Positions 20,621-32,884 are shown, counted from the stretch's first letter. The stretch is 64,000 nt of DNA from Puccinellia tenuiflora (GCA_012064385.1 QRDG01000415.1:3027931-3091930); one strand, 5' to 3'. Notes: generated from the letters alone by a model not told the origin. Numbers and translations: made by a program.

Positions 20621-22108
20621 GGGCGTGCTAGACGTAGGTCGGCCTAACACGCCCAGATTTAGGTCCCCTCCTCAATCGTTGGATCCAGGGCGGAGCTAGA
20701 GAAATAGGAAGAGGGATGCACGGTGGTGTCCCAAGTGTAAAAACATCTTGTTTTAGGGGTGCACATGGTGAAAAAGCCAATATACAAAGAAAACGATTTT
20801 TTTACCGGGCTCATGTGCACCCCATGACCAGCCATAGATCCGCCCCTGGTTGGATCACGATCATATGCTCAGATATCAGCGTAGCGTAGTTTTGCATTTT
20901 TGCCCCTAACATTTTTAGGAGATTAACCCGTAGTACAACACAGCTCCACTAAAACGTAGGGGTATAACGTGTTGCCCTAGACCTTCCCGATATTTACAGC
21001 AAAATTGCCACCGTGATGATTTACCTCTAGTATCGCAACAAAAACTCGAGTATTACAACAAAATTTCTTAGTCCATGTCCAAAATAAATATATTATTGCA
21101 ACAAATCATTGCAACATTTTGGAAAAAGGTGATGTTACAAAAATATAGTTAGACAACATTTTTTGCTGCAGAATGCTTTGCAACAAAAATCACCATTTGT
21201 TTCAACAAAAATCACAAATTAATACAACAACGAAAAATGTGTTTGTCGCAATTAAAAGGTGTTTGACCACTATTTTTTTTGCTACAAACTAATTTACAAC
21301 AAAAATCTTCAACTATTTCAACAAAATAAAAAACAGAGACAACAAAAAAAATGTTTTTGTAGCAATTAAAAGTGTTTTGACCAACATTTTTCTGCTACAA
21401 AATCGTTTACAACAAAAAATGTAAACAGTTTCAACAAAAATCACAAACGGCATCAATAAAAAAACTTGTGTTTGCTGCATTTTGATAAACCATCATTGAA
21501 AAAACTTGTAGCAACGCCGAGAAAATCTTATAACATTTTTCTTGTGGTTTCACAGTAAGACACATGTGTTTGTTGTAATTTAAAAACACTTATGCAACAT
21601 TGAAAAATCAGGGAGAAACATAAACTTGTAGCAAAACATCCAAAAAATCTTATAACATGTCGCGTGTTATTTCTCAACAAAAGTCACGTGTCTTTGTTAC
21701 AAATTAAAATTTGTATGCAACATTTTGAAAAATAATACGATGATGTGTTGTATGCTCATATCTTTAGGTACACGAAAGAAGAAAACCTACCTACGTGTTC
21801 TTTCTCAACAAATGTTTTTGTTGACAACATGAATTAAACATTTTTGTTGAATAAGACTCTTAGTGCTTCCATGTAAAAAAAAAGTTACGTGGTACTCCAT
21901 CTGCTGTATATATTAGCACATGTGGCAGTTTTTTTTTTGGAATAGAAGACTTCGAAGCTAGCAGGCCATGTTGGGCTGGATTCGTTTGGGCCAAAGGATG
22001 TGGTCGCGCGAACTGCTCGCTAGAAGGCGTGGCGCGCAGCATGCAGGGCGAGCGAGGCGAGCAACCTACGCTTCCCTCGCGTAGGTCGGCCTAAACAAAG
22101 CGTTTTCC
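20621..22108. mobile_element. non-autonomous Mutator-like element, TSD TATTTTGATG
   Basis: Flanked by a perfect 10-base duplication (20611-20620 and 22109-22118). The ends are GGGCGTGCT on the left and, on the other strand, GGAAAACGCT on the right, related to the GGGAAACGCT end of the second element at 36245. Both ends also hold TAGGTCGGCCTAA in subterminal position (about 20635 and 22082). The interior (20930-21850) is a field of CAACAAAAATC and GCAACATTTT phrases with no open frame. No transposase. A hAT MITE is nested at 20686-20848. Confidence 0.8.
20686..20848. mobile_element. hAT-type MITE, TSD GTTGGATC
   Basis: 163 bases starting CAGGGCGGAGCTA and ending TAGATCCGCCCCTG, imperfect inverse of each other, with an exact 8-base duplication GTTGGATC at 20678-20685 and 20849-20856. 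The 8-base TSD and CAGGG ends are typical of hAT. Inner phrases GGGTGCACATG and CATGTGCACCCC also pair. Confidence 0.88.
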
Positions 22109-22129
22109 TATTTTGATGCGAGCCATCCT

Positions 22130-23570
22130 TGATACGTGTCAAACGTATCTATAATTTTTGATTGATCCATGCTAGTTTTGTGATGTTGTCACATGTTTTT
22201 AATACCATATTACATCATTTTTATGCATTTTGTTGGACTAACATATTGACAAGATGCCCAGTGCCAGTTCCCTGTTTTTGTTACAGAAAGTTACTTTTGG
22301 AAATATTCTCGGAAGTGGACGAAAATTTACGGGGATTTTTTATTGGACAAATGAAGACCGGAGCCAAAAGGGCGACCCAGGAGGCAGCCCACAGGCCAGG
22401 GGTGACCTGTGGCCGCGGCCTAGGGTCCACCCGCGGGTGAGACCCGCCCCTGCCCTGTGGGGCACCTCTCGATCGCCTCCGACGCCTATAAATCATCCCC
22501 GACGAAAAAACCCTAACCCCCGAAGGATTTTCCCAAATACGATACAGAGCTTCGCCACCATCGCCGACAAATTTCGGGGGTTCAGAAGGTCCTGTTCCGG
22601 CACCGTGCCGGGATGGGGATCGACCGCTGGAGCCATCTCCATCAACACCGATGCTTCCCGTGATGAGGAGGGAGTAGTCCCTCACCGGGGCTGAGGCTTA
22701 TACAAGTAGCTATGTGGTTATCTCTCTCTCTCCCATGATGTGATCCTCATTGTGATCATGAGCTTTGTTAGCATAGTTTAATACATGATGTTTCCCTACA
22801 TGTAATGGATGATTTTGCTCAAGTGGTGTCATCTAGTATAAGTTCAGGAGTCACCGTTGTGATCACGGTATCTCGGTGACAGTATGGGTGCCGTGTGCGA
22901 CTCTAATGACAAAAGCTTAGAGGGATCTTCATCATGAGTTTGTTCTTTATTATTGTTGGATTGGATAGATCATGAGGTTTCTTGATGCTTGTGTTATTGA
23001 AAAAAGAAATTATTCAAAAAATAGGTTGTGGTGTTTGTTATTACTATCTTTGGATGCGGATAGTGACAGCATGAACTGTCCATAGATGTGGAATACGAAC
23101 TTTAAGGTGTGCTTTTCGTAGCTCTACGCAATTCTCATCCTATTTGATCGACGAAAGAATGATCTCCGAGTAACGTCTATCATGCATGTGTTTTTGTGGG
23201 AACTATCATGTGTTGGGGACACAAGAGACTTGTTTCCAAGGATTGATACACCGTTTTTAGTCACTTTTGTTACTTGTTTGCTTGCTACCATTTTTATTAC
23301 AGAATTACAAAATCACCTTTTACCATCCATATCACTTGCATTTTACTATCTCTTCGCCGAACTAGTGCGCCTATACAATTGGCCATTGTATTAGGTGTGT
23401 TGGGGACTCAAGAGACTTATTGTATCTTAATTGCAGGATTGCTTGAGAGAGGATACGTTCAACCTCTTCCTTCCGTGGATTCGATAAACCTTGGGTTACT
23501 CACTTAAGGGAAATTTGCCGCTGTCCTACAAACCTCTGCGCTTGGAGGCCCAACAAGTCTACAAGAATAG
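22130..23570 (+). repeat. outer element B, 5' LTR (lacks its last about 19 bases)
   Basis: Its right half, from TTTCCCTACATGTAATGG (22796) to ACAAGAATAG (23570), matches 31823-32642. The partner continues 19 bases to the expected ...GACATCA end, which are missing here; the sequence jumps to TAGGCCCAACC and then GTGCCGTTGCCGGGGAGG. The LTR/primer-site junction is therefore deleted. CCTATAAATCATCC near 22487 is a TATA candidate. Confidence 0.75.
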
Positions 23571-23837
23571 TAGGCCCAACCTCTGTGCCGTTGCCGGGGA
23601 GGAAAGGTAAGCGGTACTCGCACTCCGACGACGAAGCTAATTTCTAGCATTGTTGTTGGGGAGGTGAGTGCTTGAAGGTACCTTCTTTAGATCTTGCGAT
23701 TAAATCTTTTTGTTTCTTGTTTGCACTAGTTCGGTTTAATGGAAAACAACAAAAAAATTAGAGAGCTTTATAAAATTTATCTTGAAATTGGTCATGATGC
23801 TTTTGAGGGGAAAATTAAAAAACCTATCCCGGCACCG
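23571..23837 (+). pseudogene. outer element B, leader and first gag codons
   Basis: Starts with the GTGCCGTTGCCGGGGAGG leader typical of this Gypsy group. A frame from 23739 begins MENNKKIRELYKIYLEIG, a plausible gag start, and runs into LTR A sequence at about 23838, where the element is broken by deletion. Confidence 0.55.
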
Positions 23838-25024
23838 AAAACTCGACCCCGACGCGCCGTCACCGAAAACCCTAGTTCGGGGTCCAATCTGAAGTTGATC
23901 CCGGCACTCTGCCAGAGGGGAGATCGATCCCGGAGGGCTCTTCATCGACATGCCTTCCTCCGGGATGATTTGTGAGTAGTCTCACCTTGGACCACGGGTC
24001 CATGGCAGTAGCTAGATGGTAGTCTCTCTCTCTTGTGCTTCATGTCTTATAATCTTGTGAGCTGGCTAACATGATCAAGATCGATTATTGTAATACTATG
24101 TGATGTGTTTGCTGGGATCCGATGGATTATGAAGTTATGTTCAGATTGTGCATGATTCTTATATGAGTAATTTATGTTCTTGCATGCTCTCCGATGTGCG
24201 TAGTTACTTTGGCCAAGTGATTATGTGTATCTCCAAGAGAGGGTATTTATGCTAGATAGTGGGTTTATGCCCCCTTTTGTTCCTAGGCACGAGTGACAGA
24301 AACGTCTAAGGGCGAGGGTGTGCTGTTGCTACTAAGGGTAAAACATCGGTGTTAATGTCTATTTTGATATTAGTATTTCTTACTTCATGCACTTTACTTA
24401 ATGCAATTGTCTGTTGCTTGCAACTTAATACCGTTGGGTGACAGGCTGGATAGTGATCCCACGGTGGACTATTTAGACAAAGACGCAGTTGGACTCAACG
24501 GTCTTTGTTCCTTGTCGTGATGCCTCCATAAATATTATGATGTCCTTTTTGTCATAGCTAAATTGGGTTTGTGTCATGATCTTGTCAATTGCCTAGCTGT
24601 AATTCGTTCACCCATCACATGCATATTTTATTTAATTGAGAGACTCCACTAGTGAACCCATGGCCCCCGGTCCATCTTTTTTACATTGTTTTCAACCTCA
24701 TTTACTTGCTTTTAATCATCATTACTCCTTTGGTCACTTTTCATATTTTATCTATTTCATCATACAATTAACCGCTTTGTGTTCTGCGAGACCGGAGAGA
24801 TTGACAACCTCTCCACCGTTGGGGGCAAAGTATTTTGGTTGAGTGTGTGCAGGTCCACGTCTATTGAAGGTTAAGCACCAGATATCTTCAACATTCACCT
24901 CGTTGTTGATTTCAAAATCCTACTGGTTCGATAAACCTCGGTTCTTTAATTGAGGGAAAACTGCTACTAGCTACAATTCCGCCTTCGCTTGGGGCACCAC
25001 CCAACTTATCAATATCCACCATCA
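23838..25024 (+). repeat. inner element A, left-truncated 5' LTR
   Basis: From AAACTCGACCCCG to ATATCCACCATCA it matches 30638-31822 with scattered substitutions. The first about 417 bases of the LTR are absent. Directly after it the A leader follows: TTTCTGGTGCCATTGCCGGG. Confidence 0.8.
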
Positions 25025-25216
25025 AGCAGTTTTCTGGTGCCATTGCCGGGGACTTTGGATCTACAGAAAGGGGATTCTCATACTCTCAATCTCTTTACTT
25101 TGTTTTTGTCTTGCTTGCTTTATATCTCGTTTAGTTTATTTTCCTGTTCCGAAATTTTAAAACCCAAAAAAATTAGTATAGTCTTTATTTCTGTCTTGTT
25201 ATTTTATCTTATCATT

Positions 25217-26101
25217 ATGTCTTCTACTGAAAACACCAAGTTATGTGACTTTACTAGCAATAATAATAATGATTTCATATGCTCCCCAATTGCTCCACCC
25301 GCTACTAAAGCGGAATCTTATGAAATTAAGCCTACCTTGCTAAATCTTGTTATGAAAGAGCAATTTTCTGGTGCTAGTACTGATGATGCCGCCTCTCATT
25401 TAAATAACTTTGTTGAGTTATGTGATATGCAAAAGTATAAAGAGGTGGAAAGTGACATCATAAAACTGAAACTTTTCCCTTTCTCTTTGAGAGGGAGAGC
25501 AAAAGAATGGTTATTGTCTTTGCCTAAAAATAGCATTGATTGTTGGATTAAATGCAAATATGCTTTTATTGGAAAATATTATCCACCTGCTAAAATCATA
25601 CAACTAAGGAGTAATATTATGAACTTTAGACAATTTGATAATGAACATGTTTCTCAAGCTCGGGAAAGAATGAAATATATGGTTAAGAATTATCCCACGC
25701 ATGGATTAACTATGTGGATGGTTATCCAAACTTTTTATGCAGGTTTAAATTTTTCTTCAAGGAACCTTTTGGACTCGTCCGCGAGAGGCACCTTCATGTC
25801 CACAACATTAGGTGCAGCAAGTAAACTCTTGGATGATATGATGACAAATTATTCACAATGGCACACCGAACGAGCTCCAAGTGGTAAGAAGGCAAATTCT
25901 GTTGAGGAAATATCCTCTTTGAGTGATAAGGTTGATATGATTATGTCTATGCTTGCTACCAATCAGTCCAATATTGATCCTAATAATGTTCCACTTGCTT
26001 CATTAATCGCCCAAGAAAAGGATCAAGTTGATGTTAATTTTCTTAATAGAAACAACTTCAACAATAATGCTTATCGAAATAATTTTGGTAGTAACAACTA
26101 A
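25217..26101 (+). CDS. Gypsy gag (inner element A)
   Basis: Retrotransposon gag polyprotein part. The first in-frame ATG that fits the family is at 25217 (MSSTENTKLCDF). The retrotrans_gag core is visible as HLNNFVELCDMQKYKEV, then KLFPFSLRGRAKEWLLSLP, then IGKYYPPAKI. An asparagine-rich stretch (NRNNFNNNAYRNNFGSNN) ends at a TAA (26099-26101). The same frame then continues open, so the TAA separates gag from protease; it may be a mutation or a recoding site. No CCHC knuckle is seen, consistent with this non-autonomous group. Part of an old genomic retroelement. Confidence 0.8.
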   Translation: MSSTENTKLCDFTSNNNNDFICSPIAPPATKAESYEIKPTLLNLVMKEQFSGASTDDAASHLNNFVELCDMQKYKEVESDIIKLKLFPFSLRGRAKEWLLSLPKNSIDCWIKCKYAFIGKYYPPAKIIQLRSNIMNFRQFDNEHVSQARERMKYMVKNYPTHGLTMWMVIQTFYAGLNFSSRNLLDSSARGTFMSTTLGAASKLLDDMMTNYSQWHTERAPSGKKANSVEEISSLSDKVDMIMSMLATNQSNIDPNNVPLASLIAQEKDQVDVNFLNRNNFNNNAYRNNFGSNN

Positions 26102-27170
26102 AAGCCTTATCCTCCCAATAATGGAAACTCTTATGGTAATTCCTATGGTAATTATTATAATCCTAATAAGAATGTGTCCTCTGATCTTGAAAATGTTTTA
26201 AAGGAATTTATCACTTCGCAAAAAGCTTTTAACAAAACTGTTGAAGAGAAGTTGGAAAAACTGGATAGTTTAGTCTCAAAAGTAGACGTTCTTGCTCATG
26301 ATGTTGAAATTTTGAAAATTAGAACCACTCCAAATCAAGACAAACATACTGAATATTTAAATGCTATCTCTCTTCAAATTAATGAAAATGAAAGGATGAT
26401 GGCTCTCTTGAAAGCTAGGTGGGCTAGAGAGGCTGAAGAAGCTAGAATTACTGAAATGAATAGGAAAACTGTTAAAGTTTATACTATCCAAACCACTAAA
26501 GAGGATCCTCCTAGTTTATTTAAAGATGATGAAATTGATTTTGATAATTGCAATCTTACTGAATTCATTAAGTTCCTACAAAAACTTGCTAAGACACCGG
26601 ATGCTTGTAAAATAAATCTTGCCTTTACCAAACACAATACCGATGCTCTTATCAAGCCTAGGGAAGAAAAACTAAAGCTTGAAACCTCTATCCCTAGGAA
26701 GTTAGAAGATGGTTGGAAACCCACTATTAAGATGAAAATAAATGACTTTGATTTCAATGCTTTATGTGATCTTGGTGCAAGTGTTTCCGTTATGCCTAAA
26801 AGTTTTTATGATATGCTTGATTTAAATCCTTTGGAAGAGTGCTATTTAAATGTTCATCTTGCTGATTCTTCTAAAAAGAAACCTTTGGGTAGAGTTGATG
26901 ATGTCCTTATTGTTGTTAATGATAATTATGTTCCCATTGATTTTATTGTTATGGATATTGAGTGCAATGCTTCTTGTCCCATTATTTTGGGAAGATAGTT
27001 TTTGAGAACCGTTGGTGCTATTATTGATATGAAAGAGTGAAATACAAAATTTCAGTTCCCCCTTAAAAAAGGGATGGAACACTTCCCTAGAAAGATAAAG
27101 AAGCTTACTTTTGAATCAATCATAAGGTCAAGCTATGCTCTTGATGTTGCAAAGGCCTCCGAACAAACTT
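26102..27170 (+). pseudogene. protease-region remainder of Gypsy gag-pro; no pol
   Basis: In frame with gag after the TAA. It has a coiled-coil-like part (VEEKLEKLDSLVSKVDVL) and then the retropepsin region with ALCDLGASVSVMPKSFYDML, where the catalytic triad reads DLGAS instead of the usual DTGAS/DSGAS. Stops occur at 26996-26998 and again shortly after (IIDMKE then TGA). No reverse transcriptase, RNase H or integrase follows before the 3' LTR, so the element depends on another for mobility. Confidence 0.7.
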
Positions 27171-30100
27171 GATATTTGGCATTGCGGCTAGCTAAAAGGC
27201 GTTAAAGAAAAGCGCTTGTTGGGAGGCAACCCATCTTTTACTTTCAGTTTGCTTTTTGTTTTTCTTGAGTCATGAAGTTATTACCTTTATAGAAACTTCA
27301 TTGTATCTTTTTATTTTAGTTTTTTGTGCCAAGTTTAGCCCCTAATACATTGAAAGTGCGAGGTATTGTGTTGCTGTCCAAAAACAGATTCTGTGCGCCT
27401 GTTGCACGAAAATCGTAAAATCGCCAGAATTTTATATTTTTCTGATAATTTTTGACAGCAATACTGATGCTTTTATCTATCTTTCGTTAGTTTTAAGTTT
27501 TTTTATTTGAGCTGCATAAGTGTCTCGAAAAATTCGATCTTTACAGACTGTTCAGATTTTGACAGATTCTGCTTTTATTTTGCATTTGTCTCTTTACTAT
27601 CGTCATATGTGATACTCTAGGGGTGGAGTGCCACATTTAGGCTTAGTAAACTGTAGCTAATGTCTAATAAATATGGTTTGCAATTTGTCATGAGTTGAAC
27701 ACATGTGCGTTTTAATTTATGAGCACTAACCCTCTAATCAAATTATGAGAAGTTTTGTGTGAAGGGAGTTTTTAAGTTCCAAAGGAGAGGAATATGAAGA
27801 AATCGAGGATGGATCAAAGCTCAAGCTTGGGGATGCCCCCATGGCACCCCCTCTGAATATCAAGAACTATCAAGAGTCAAATCTTGGGGATGCCCAAGGC
27901 ATCCCCTCATCTTCATCAACTATCATAAGGTCGTCTTCGTTGAACTTCGTTTTTATCACTTTACATATTATGTGCTATGCTTGGAGCGTCTTTTTACTTT
28001 CAGTTTTAGTTGTTTGTTTGCTGTTCATATCTTTGTTGGATCCTAGCTTTATTTGTGTGGGAGAGAGACACGCTCCGCTTTTTCGTTTGAATACTCCTTT
28101 GCTTCGCTTATATCTTTTTGAGTATTCAGCTACTGTCTGTTTTCTAGTAAGCTCTCGCTTTTAGCTTTTATCTTGTTTAGAGCTGCTAGTTGTTAAGTTA
28201 AACTCTCTTGTTCTTCACTTATATTTGTTGGAGAGATGTTTTGGTTGCTTGGTTAATGTGTTACTCCCTCCGTTCCACAATATAAGATGTTTTAGATGTT
28301 TCACATGTTGTCTAGATTCGGACTAAAAGAATGGAAAGTGGGTGAACACATACACTAAAACATGTCTAGATACATGTGGTACAAATATGAATGTGAAAAA
28401 AGCCTAAAACATCTTATATTATGGAACGGAGGGAGTAGATCGGAAAAATGCTATGCATGTGGCAGTAGTATGAAATAGAAAAAACATGCATAGTCTTGTA
28501 GATCACTATGTGGATAATTTGATACTCTTCAATTGTTTTGAGGCACTAAAATAACTAATGGTTAAAATGTGTTGGTTAATGGTGTTAGAGCTGATTAGTG
28601 GAGAGGTGTTATTAAAGCATGGAGCTGTACTTTTCTGAACTAAACAACCTAAGTCAACAATGCTAATGTGTCATGAATTCTACTAAGTTGAAAATAAGTC
28701 CCTAGTGGGTAGTTACTGCAACGGTCGGGAAAGCCAATGGGGCACTTGTGTCGCCGCCACGATCCCTCTCGGGGTGTCTCTAACCATTTGTGGAATATTG
28801 AAACTGCTAGTTGTTTGCAATATACGAAATGCATTGTGAGCTTTGGTTTTTGGCACTTCCACTTCCATATTTTGCTAGCCTCTTCGGTGCTGCGCAATGC
28901 CCTCTCTCACATTGAGATTGGTGCATACTTCGCGAGTACATCCAACTCCGTGGGAGAACTTCATCCTGTTCTCCTACACATAAGCTAACTATCTTCCTCA
29001 AAACAGCCACCATACCTACCTACCACGGCATTTCCATAGCCGTTCCGAGATACATTGCCATGCAACATCCATCATTACATTATGACTTGATGTCGTTCTT
29101 CATTGCCATATAGTTTGCTTGATCATTTGAGTTAGTGTGCAGCGTGGCTTGCCACATGTTCTACATTTTTCCATACTACGCTCGATCATGCATATCTTCT
29201 TTTATGCATCATGTATTAGTATTATGAGTTATGAGTACCAAAAGTGTGATGATCATCTTGTAAAAATAGAGTGTTGCCCCTACCTGTGTGCATATTAAAA
29301 AGAGTCCAAAGTGGCCACATAAAAGAGTCCAAAAGAGACCAATGAGAGAAAATTTAAAAGAGCCACGGAGGCCACAATTAAAAAAGAAGAAGAAGAGAAA
29401 TATAAAAGAGAGAGGGGGCAGCACTACTATCCTTTATTCCACACTTGTGCTAGTAGCACCTACACTTCATTATAGAGAGTTTTCATGTTTTCATTTGTAT
29501 AACTATGTGGGGAATTAACGTTATAGAACTTGGCTTGTATATTCCAAGGATGAGCCTCCTCAAGTGAGCTCTAGGTCTTCATGAGCAAGCAAGTTGGATG
29601 CACCCCCACTAGTTCCATTGGAGAGCTTTCATACACTTATAGCTCTATGTGCATCCGTTGCATGGCAATCACTACTCCTCATACAGTGTCAACTACGGGA
29701 CTTCCTTTTGTCTTGTGGTTACCTTCTCCACCGTTTGAGCCTTTCTTTTTGACCTTCCAAACCTCCATTATTGTTCTCTTTGCCATAACATCATGGTGCC
29801 AAAGCCACTTCTTAGTTGCACTAGTTGAGTAGACTTCGAAACAGTTGATTTATGAAGTAGATGGATTAGGACACCTTACTTGAGCTTGGCTATTTTCATG
29901 AATGACTAATTAGATGCTTTGAAGAATGATTGATACTTTACATTGGAGAAATAATTCGCAATTCTTCTTTCTAAACCTTATGTATGGTTCCATGTCGCCA
30001 ACGCACTTATTCATGAAAAGTTTCTAGCATTTGTTAGCTAGCGTTTGTTAATCATTGTTTGCTTAATGTCAACTATAGACAATTGTTTTGGATCACCTTA

Positions 30101-30221
30101 TTAACTTCATGTGCTTTTCATTACTATCTTGATCAAGATTGTGTTGGTAGCATGTCTCATCAAAAATTATTTGTTATCACTTACCTACTCGAGGACGAGT
30201 AGGAGTTAAGCTTGGGGATGC
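27171..30221 (+). other. non-coding 3' interior of element A, with polypurine tract
   Basis: Begins with GTTGGGAGGCAACCCATC and has no retroviral domain. The phrase CTTGGGGATGC occurs twice around 27825-27890 and again as the polypurine tract TTAAGCTTGGGGATGC immediately before the 3' LTR. A small hairpin CCTACTCG-AGGA-CGAGTAGG lies at about 30184-30203. A Stowaway MITE is inserted at 28264-28435. Confidence 0.6.
28264..28435. mobile_element. Stowaway MITE (Athos-like)
   Basis: CTCCCTCCGTTCCACAATAT at the left pairs with ATATTATGGAACGGAGGGAG at the right; TA duplicated at 28262-28263 and 28436-28437. Total 172 bases. The near-perfect hairpin and TA target are diagnostic of Tc1/mariner-derived Stowaway elements. 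Confidence 0.95.
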
Positions 30222-31822
30222 TGATACGTCTCAAATGTATCTATAATTTTTGAGTGATTCATGCTAGTTTTGTGATATTGTCACATGTTTTTACTGTCAT
30301 TTATATCATTTTTATGCATTTTGTCGGACTAACCTATTGACAAGTTGCCCAGTGCCAGTTCCCTGTTTTCGCCATCTTTTTGTTTCAGAAATTTACTTCT
30401 GGAAATATTCTCGGAATTGGACGAAAATTTACGGGGATTATTTTTACGCCAAGACGAAGACGGAGTCCGAAGGGCAGCCTCGGAGGCGTCCCACAGGGCG
30501 CACGCGGGTACCAGCCGCGGCCTGGGGGGACCCACGGGTGGGGCCCGCCCCTGCCCTGTGGGCACCTCCTCGGCCCCCTCCGACTCCTATAAAATCACAA
30601 TTAACGTAAAAACGTCAAGGCGGCCATTATTTTCCATAAACTCGACCCCGACGTGCCGTCACCGAAAACCCTAGTTTGGGGTCCAATCTGAAGCTGATCC
30701 CGGCACTCTGCCGGAGGGGAGATCGATCCCGGAGGGCTCTTCATCGACATGCCTTCCTCCGGGATGATTTGTGAGTAGTCTCACCTTGGACCACGGGTCC
30801 ATGGCAGTAGCTAGATGGTAGTCTCTCTCTCTTGTGCTTCATGTCTTATGATCTTGTGAGCTGCCTAACATGATCAAGATCGATTATTGTAATGCTATGT
30901 GATGTGTTTGCTGGGATCCGATGGATTATGAAGTTATACTCAGATTGTGCATGATTCTTATATGAGTAATTTATGTTCTTGCATGCTCTCCGATGTGCGT
31001 AGTTATTTTGGCCAAGTGACTGTGTGTATCTCCAAGAGAGGGTATTTATGCTAGATAGTGGGTTCATGCCCACTTTTGTTCCTGGGCATGAGTGACAGAA
31101 ACGTCTAAGGGCGAGGGTGTGCTGTTGCTACTAAGGGTAAAACAGCGGTGTTAATGTCTATTTTGATATTAGTATTGCTTACTTTATGCACTTTACTTAA
31201 TGCAATTGTCTGTTGCTTGCAACTTAATACCGTTGGGTGACAGGCTGGATAGCGATCCCACGGTGGACTATTTAGACAAAGACGCAGTTGGACTCAACGG
31301 TCTTTGTTCCTTGTCGTGATGCCTCCATAAATATTATGATGTCCTTTTTGTCATAGCTAAATTGGGTTTGTGTCATGATCTTGTCAATTGTCTAGCTGTA
31401 ATTCGTTCACCCATCACATGCATATTTTATTTACTTGAGAGACTCCACTAGTGAACCCATGGCCCCCGGTCCATCTTTTTACATTGTTCTCAACCTCATT
31501 TACTTGCTTTTAATCATCATTACTCCTCTGGTCACTTTTCATATTTTATCTATTTCATCATACAATTAACCGCTTTGTGTTCTGCGAGACCGGAGAGATT
31601 GACAACCTCTCCGCCGTTGGGGGAAAAGTATTTTGGTTGAGTGTGTGCAGGTCCACGTTTGTTGAAGGTTAAGCGCCAGAGATCTTCAACATTCACCTCG
31701 TTGTTGATTTCAAAGTCCTACTGGTTCGATAAACCTCGGTTCTTTAATTGAGGGAAAACTGCTACTAGCTACAATTCCGTCTTCGCTTGGGGCACCACCC
31801 AACTTACCAATATCCACCATCA
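30222..31822 (+). repeat. inner element A, complete 3' LTR (1601 bp)
   Basis: Starts TGATACGTCTCAAATGTATC straight after the polypurine tract and ends TATCCACCATCA. CCTATAAAATCAC near 30586 is a TATA candidate. It is followed directly by TTTCCC of the outer LTR; in the undisturbed outer copy the same site reads ACATGATGTTTCCC, so the insertion point of A is fixed. Confidence 0.85.
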
Positions 31823-32661
31823 TTTCCCTACATGGAATGGATGATTTTGCTCAAGTGGTGTCATCTAGTATAAGTTCAGGAGTCACCGTTGTGATCACGG
31901 TATCTCGGTAACAGTGTGGGTGCCGTGTGTGACTCTAATGATAAAAGCTTAGAGGGATCTTCATCAGGAGTTTGCTCTTTATTATTGTTGGATTGAATAG
32001 ATCATGAGATTTCTTGATGCTTGTGTTATTGAAGAAAGAGACTATTCAAGAAATATGTTGTGGTGTTTGTTAGTACTATCTTTGGATGCGGATAGTGACA
32101 GCATGAAGTGTCCATAGATGTGTAATACGAACTTTAAGGTGTGCTTTTCGTAGCCCTACACAGTTCTCATCCTATTTGATCCACGAAAGAATGATCTCCG
32201 ATTAATGTCTACCATGCATGTGTTTTTGTGGGAACTATCATGTGTTTAATTATGTTAATGATGTTGAGAGTAGTCACTAGTGAAAGTATGAAGTCTAGGC
32301 CTTGTTTCCAAGCATTGATACACCGTTTTTAGTCACTTTTGTTACTTGTTTGCTTGCTGCCATTTTTATTACAGAATTACAAAATCACCTTTTACCATCC
32401 ATATCACTTGCATTTTACTATCTCTTCGCCGAACTAGTGCACCTATACAATTAGCCATTGTATTAGGTGTGTTGAAGACACAAGAGACTTCTTATACCTT
32501 AATTGCAGGATTGCTTGAGAGAGGATACGTTCAACCTCTTCCTTCCGTGGATTCGATAAACCTTGGGTTACTCACTTAAGGGAAATTTGCCGCTGTCCTA
32601 AAAACCTCTGCGCTTGGAGGCCAAACAAGTCTACAAGAATAGAAGCGTGTAGCAGACATCA
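31823..32661 (+). repeat. outer element B, right part of 3' LTR
   Basis: Matches 22796-23570 and continues to the true LTR end GTAGCAGACATCA, followed by the ATCCT duplication. It has a longer form of one internal segment (around 32247-32310) that is shortened in the 5' LTR. Confidence 0.8.
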
Positions 32662-32884
32662 ATCCTCTGGTGGTGCTTACACAGTTACACATTCGTTACA
32701 TATTTGTTACATATAAATTCGCATTGATCATATAAATAAGGAAAATGTTGTTTGCTCCACGCGTCACGAGTCCAATTTCGTGGCCGAACGAAACAAAACA
32801 AGGAAGACCCACATCACACGCTTCGTCCTTATCCCCGTACCGCATGGCTCAACCATTGCTTCTTCTCCATCTTTCTCCTGGTTA

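Larger units (their letters stand above)
22130..32661 (+). mobile_element. nested Gypsy-type complex, outer TSD ATCCT
   Basis: Starts TGATACGTGTC and ends GTAGCAGACATCA with the duplication ATCCT at 22125-22129 and 32662-32666. The order is: outer (B) 5' LTR, start of B interior, left-truncated LTR of inner element A, A interior with gag-pro, full A 3' LTR, right part of B 3' LTR. The simplest reading is that A inserted in the 3' LTR of B and a deletion then removed the B interior, the left part of the B 3' LTR and the first about 417 bases of the A 5' LTR. The TGATACGTCTC start and the GTTGGGAGGCAACCCATC phrase resemble the Triticeae Sabrina/WHAM group; that naming is from memory. Confidence 0.8.
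18435..32750. repeat. left unit of a segmental duplication
   Basis: Homology with the right unit (36135-43680) is visible at several points: ATCTTGCCCCGTAG in the upstream flank (about 18460 and 36162); the promoter with GGATATAAA and AATCGGGAAGGCTGCT; the coding region; CAAGGTGCTTTCATGT (20538-20553 and 43518-43533); and the 3' flank ATTGATCAT with ATAAG (about 32730 and 43665). Apart from insertions the unit is about 2.3 kb. A Mutator-like element and a nested Gypsy complex have inserted in it. Confidence 0.75.
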
